Shown here: one piece after another, positions 62,760 through 64,000 of the stretch
Position numbering within the stretch: the first letter of the stretch is position 1
How the letters are laid out: every line of letters starts with the position of its first letter
Assembly (NCBI RefSeq): GCF_002117485.1
Contig: NZ_CP021030.1
Coordinates: 3,957,501 to 4,021,500, forward strand
DNA from: Rhizobium sp. NXC14
GTDB taxonomy: Bacteria > Pseudomonadota > Alphaproteobacteria > Rhizobiales > Rhizobiaceae
Length of the DNA stretch: 64,000 nt
Direction of reading: 5' to 3'
Made by a program: the position numbers and the translations under genes
Notes under the pieces: generated by a model
Databases searched by the model: none
Told to the model about the DNA's origin: nothing
What the model saw: the letters and a program-made list of their open reading frames with translations, nothing else

Positions 62760-63650
62760 CTATCTTCCCTCCGGCTGAACCGGCAGCGCCGACAGATCGA
62801 TCGTGACCTTGCCTAAAAGAGCCTCGCCCGGCTCAAGAGGTTTGAGCCCTCCGAAATCCGGCAGATGATGCCCATTCGGCAGGTGGCTCATCGGTTCCAG
62901 GCAGAAGAAATCTGTCCGGTCGAGCCGCATGTACAGCATGAAGCGATTGAGCGCATCATCGGCTTCCAGCGTCGCCTGGATTCCAAGTTCCGGCCAAGCG
63001 ATGGCTGCCCGTCCGTTCCATCCTTCGAAGGCGTTGTTCATCCATTGCCAGGGCAACAGCGCACCGGAAGTGAAATCGAATTTAGCGGGTACCGGACCAG
63101 GTACATCAGGGAGATGGTCCGGCCGTTCGCTCCAGAAGCGGTCGGCTGCGATCGTCAATCGTGTTTCCGGCGTCCGTGTGAAGAAGGGATGCTGCCCCAG
63201 CCCGAAGGGCAGGACCGCCTCTCCCCTGTTCTCCACCGAGAGCGTCAGCGCTAGCCGATTGCCGCTGAGGCGGATCTCTTGCCGGGTGAGATAGGCATAG
63301 GGCGAGATCCTGTCGGCATCGCGCCAAAAGCGGAGCTGCGCGTGCTCGGAACTCGATTCTTCCAGCTCCCATAGGCTGATCCAGCCATCGCCATGCAGGT
63401 AGAGCGGATCGTGGTAGTTTCGCTGGAAGGCATAGTTGCGTCCGCCAAAGGTCATGGCATTGCCTTCCACGCGGTTGCCGAACGGAACCATGGGAAAACT
63501 CGCGAAGGTCCCATCCTGGCCACCTGTCGAAACGAGGAAAGGCTTGCCCCGGAATGTTGCGGCGGTGACGGCCGCGCCCCGGCGGCTGATCCTGACGGAG
63601 AGATCACCGCGGCCCAGATCGATGTCGTCCCCGACATGCCCTTTGCTCAT
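62760..63650 (-). CDS. Aldose 1-epimerase (galactose mutarotase-like)
   Basis: The 296-residue protein has the GalM-like beta-sandwich: GRGDLSVRISRRGAAVTAATFRG, FPMVPFGNRVEGNAMTFGGRNY, HGDGWISLWELEE and PFGLGQHPFFTRTPETRLTI, the last with the conserved His. It interconverts sugar anomers. Its ATG overlaps the permease stop (ATGA), and the SDR gene follows with no gap, so the three are coupled. Confidence 0.9.
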   Translation of the reverse strand: MSKGHVGDDIDLGRGDLSVRISRRGAAVTAATFRGKPFLVSTGGQDGTFASFPMVPFGNRVEGNAMTFGGRNYAFQRNYHDPLYLHGDGWISLWELEESSSEHAQLRFWRDADRISPYAYLTRQEIRLSGNRLALTLSVENRGEAVLPFGLGQHPFFTRTPETRLTIAADRFWSERPDHLPDVPGPVPAKFDFTSGALLPWQWMNNAFEGWNGRAAIAWPELGIQATLEADDALNRFMLYMRLDRTDFFCLEPMSHLPNGHHLPDFGGLKPLEPGEALLGKVTIDLSALPVQPEGR

Positions 63651-64000
63651 CCGCGTCGTCCCGCAGCCGAAGATCTCAAATTGTCGAGCAGCACTGCGAT
63701 CAGCAGGATCAGCCCGCGCACGACATACTGATAGAATGCCTGGATATTCAGCAGATTCATAACGTTTTCGGCAATGCCCATGATTAGCACGCCGACGATG
63801 ACGCCGCTCATTGCCGCCCGGCCGCCGGCAAGCGAAACGCCGCCGAGGACGCAGGCCGAGATCACCGAGAGCTCGAGCCCCGTCGCCGCATTCGGCTGGC
63901 CGGAAGTGATGCGCGAGGCGAGCAGGATGCCGGCAATGCCGCAGACAAGACCCTGCAGCGCAAAGATCCAGATGCGCATATTGACGACGTTGACGCCGGC
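63647..64000 (-). CDS. CUT2 ribose/arabinose-type ABC transporter permease (partial, right edge)
   Basis: The visible 117 residues are the C-terminal third of an RbsC/AraH-type permease: MRIWIFALQGLVCGIAGILLASRITSGQPNAATGLELSVISACVLGGVSLAGGRAAMSGVIVG. The frame stays open to the window edge (AGVNVVN precedes the Met), so the start lies outside. It differs from the permease at 8238-9242. It is first in the visible permease-epimerase-SDR operon. Confidence 0.9.
   Translation of the reverse strand, partial: AGVNVVNMRIWIFALQGLVCGIAGILLASRITSGQPNAATGLELSVISACVLGGVSLAGGRAAMSGVIVGVLIMGIAENVMNLLNIQAFYQYVVRGLILLIAVLLDNLRSSAAGRRG

Noticed and set aside
1..64000. CRISPR arrays, tRNA or rRNA genes, phage attachment sites
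   Set aside because: No regularly spaced direct repeats, cloverleaf with GGTTCGAATCC-type arm, or integrase gene was found.

Overview
This 64 kb window looks like a chromosomal stretch of a fast-growing Rhizobiales species, most likely Rhizobium of the leguminosarum/etli group. That assignment is inference, not a database match. It rests on high-GC alphaproteobacterial codon use, rhizobial intergenic palindromes (CCCCTCATCC...GGTGAGGGG type at 5747-5882 and 13559-13685, and the GAGCATGATG...CATCATGCTC element at 59336-59383), an ExoD homologue, a smo/mtlK polyol locus, and a density of sugar ABC transporters with LacI, SorC, RpiR and ROK proteins. I see no rRNA, tRNA, CRISPR array, phage or plasmid backbone. 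The one clear mobile element is an IS630-family insertion (41911-42960).

Layout. 1-4490: end of an unknown gene, a CHASE4-GGDEF-EAL protein, a cytoplasmic GH1 beta-glucosidase and a DoxX protein. 4521-12135: a sugar module made of a Gfo/Idh/MocA oxidoreductase, a sugar isomerase/epimerase-fold protein, a CUT2 ABC transporter (ATPase-permease-binding protein) and a divergent LacI regulator, with a paired palindromic operator between them. 12197-16199: a lacI-xylB-xylA D-xylose operon. 16405-20079: an EmrAB-type efflux pump with a divergent TetR regulator. 20181-25932: an AraC/GyrI-like regulator, TerC, the gltX-lysS synthetase pair and an orphan membrane-anchored protein. 26112-32682: a LysR regulator and a complete ydcSTUV-patD type putrescine/polyamine uptake and gamma-aminobutyraldehyde dehydrogenase operon. 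32804-41911: stress, repair and housekeeping genes (DUF1328, DoxX, DUF1345, transaldolase, SorC regulator, AraC-MGMT Ada-like protein, DUF2244, endonuclease III, TetR plus VOC protein, EI24/CysZ-like protein, RpiR regulator).

42974-52172: a polyol operon read leftwards: SorC regulator, SmoEFGK transporter, mannitol-type dehydrogenase, HAD phosphatase and FGGY pentulose kinase. 52288-55994: ExoD, then convergent ROK GlcNAc-kinase-like and signal-less GH20 hexosaminidase genes. 56176-61202: a tetR-adaptor-RND efflux operon behind a long palindrome. 61401-64000: OsmC-type peroxidase, then an SDR dehydrogenase, an aldose epimerase and a ribose-type permease that runs off the right edge.

Most loci pair a catabolic or efflux operon with a local regulator, and for many of them a palindromic candidate operator is visible. 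These operators are the most informative non-coding content here. I did not find a system that is clearly new to biology. The best candidates for follow-up are the uncharacterised glycoside-type module (2427-12135), the pentulose-kinase version of the smo locus that lacks a visible smoS, and the ada-like gene whose ribosome binding site lies inside a perfect palindrome.
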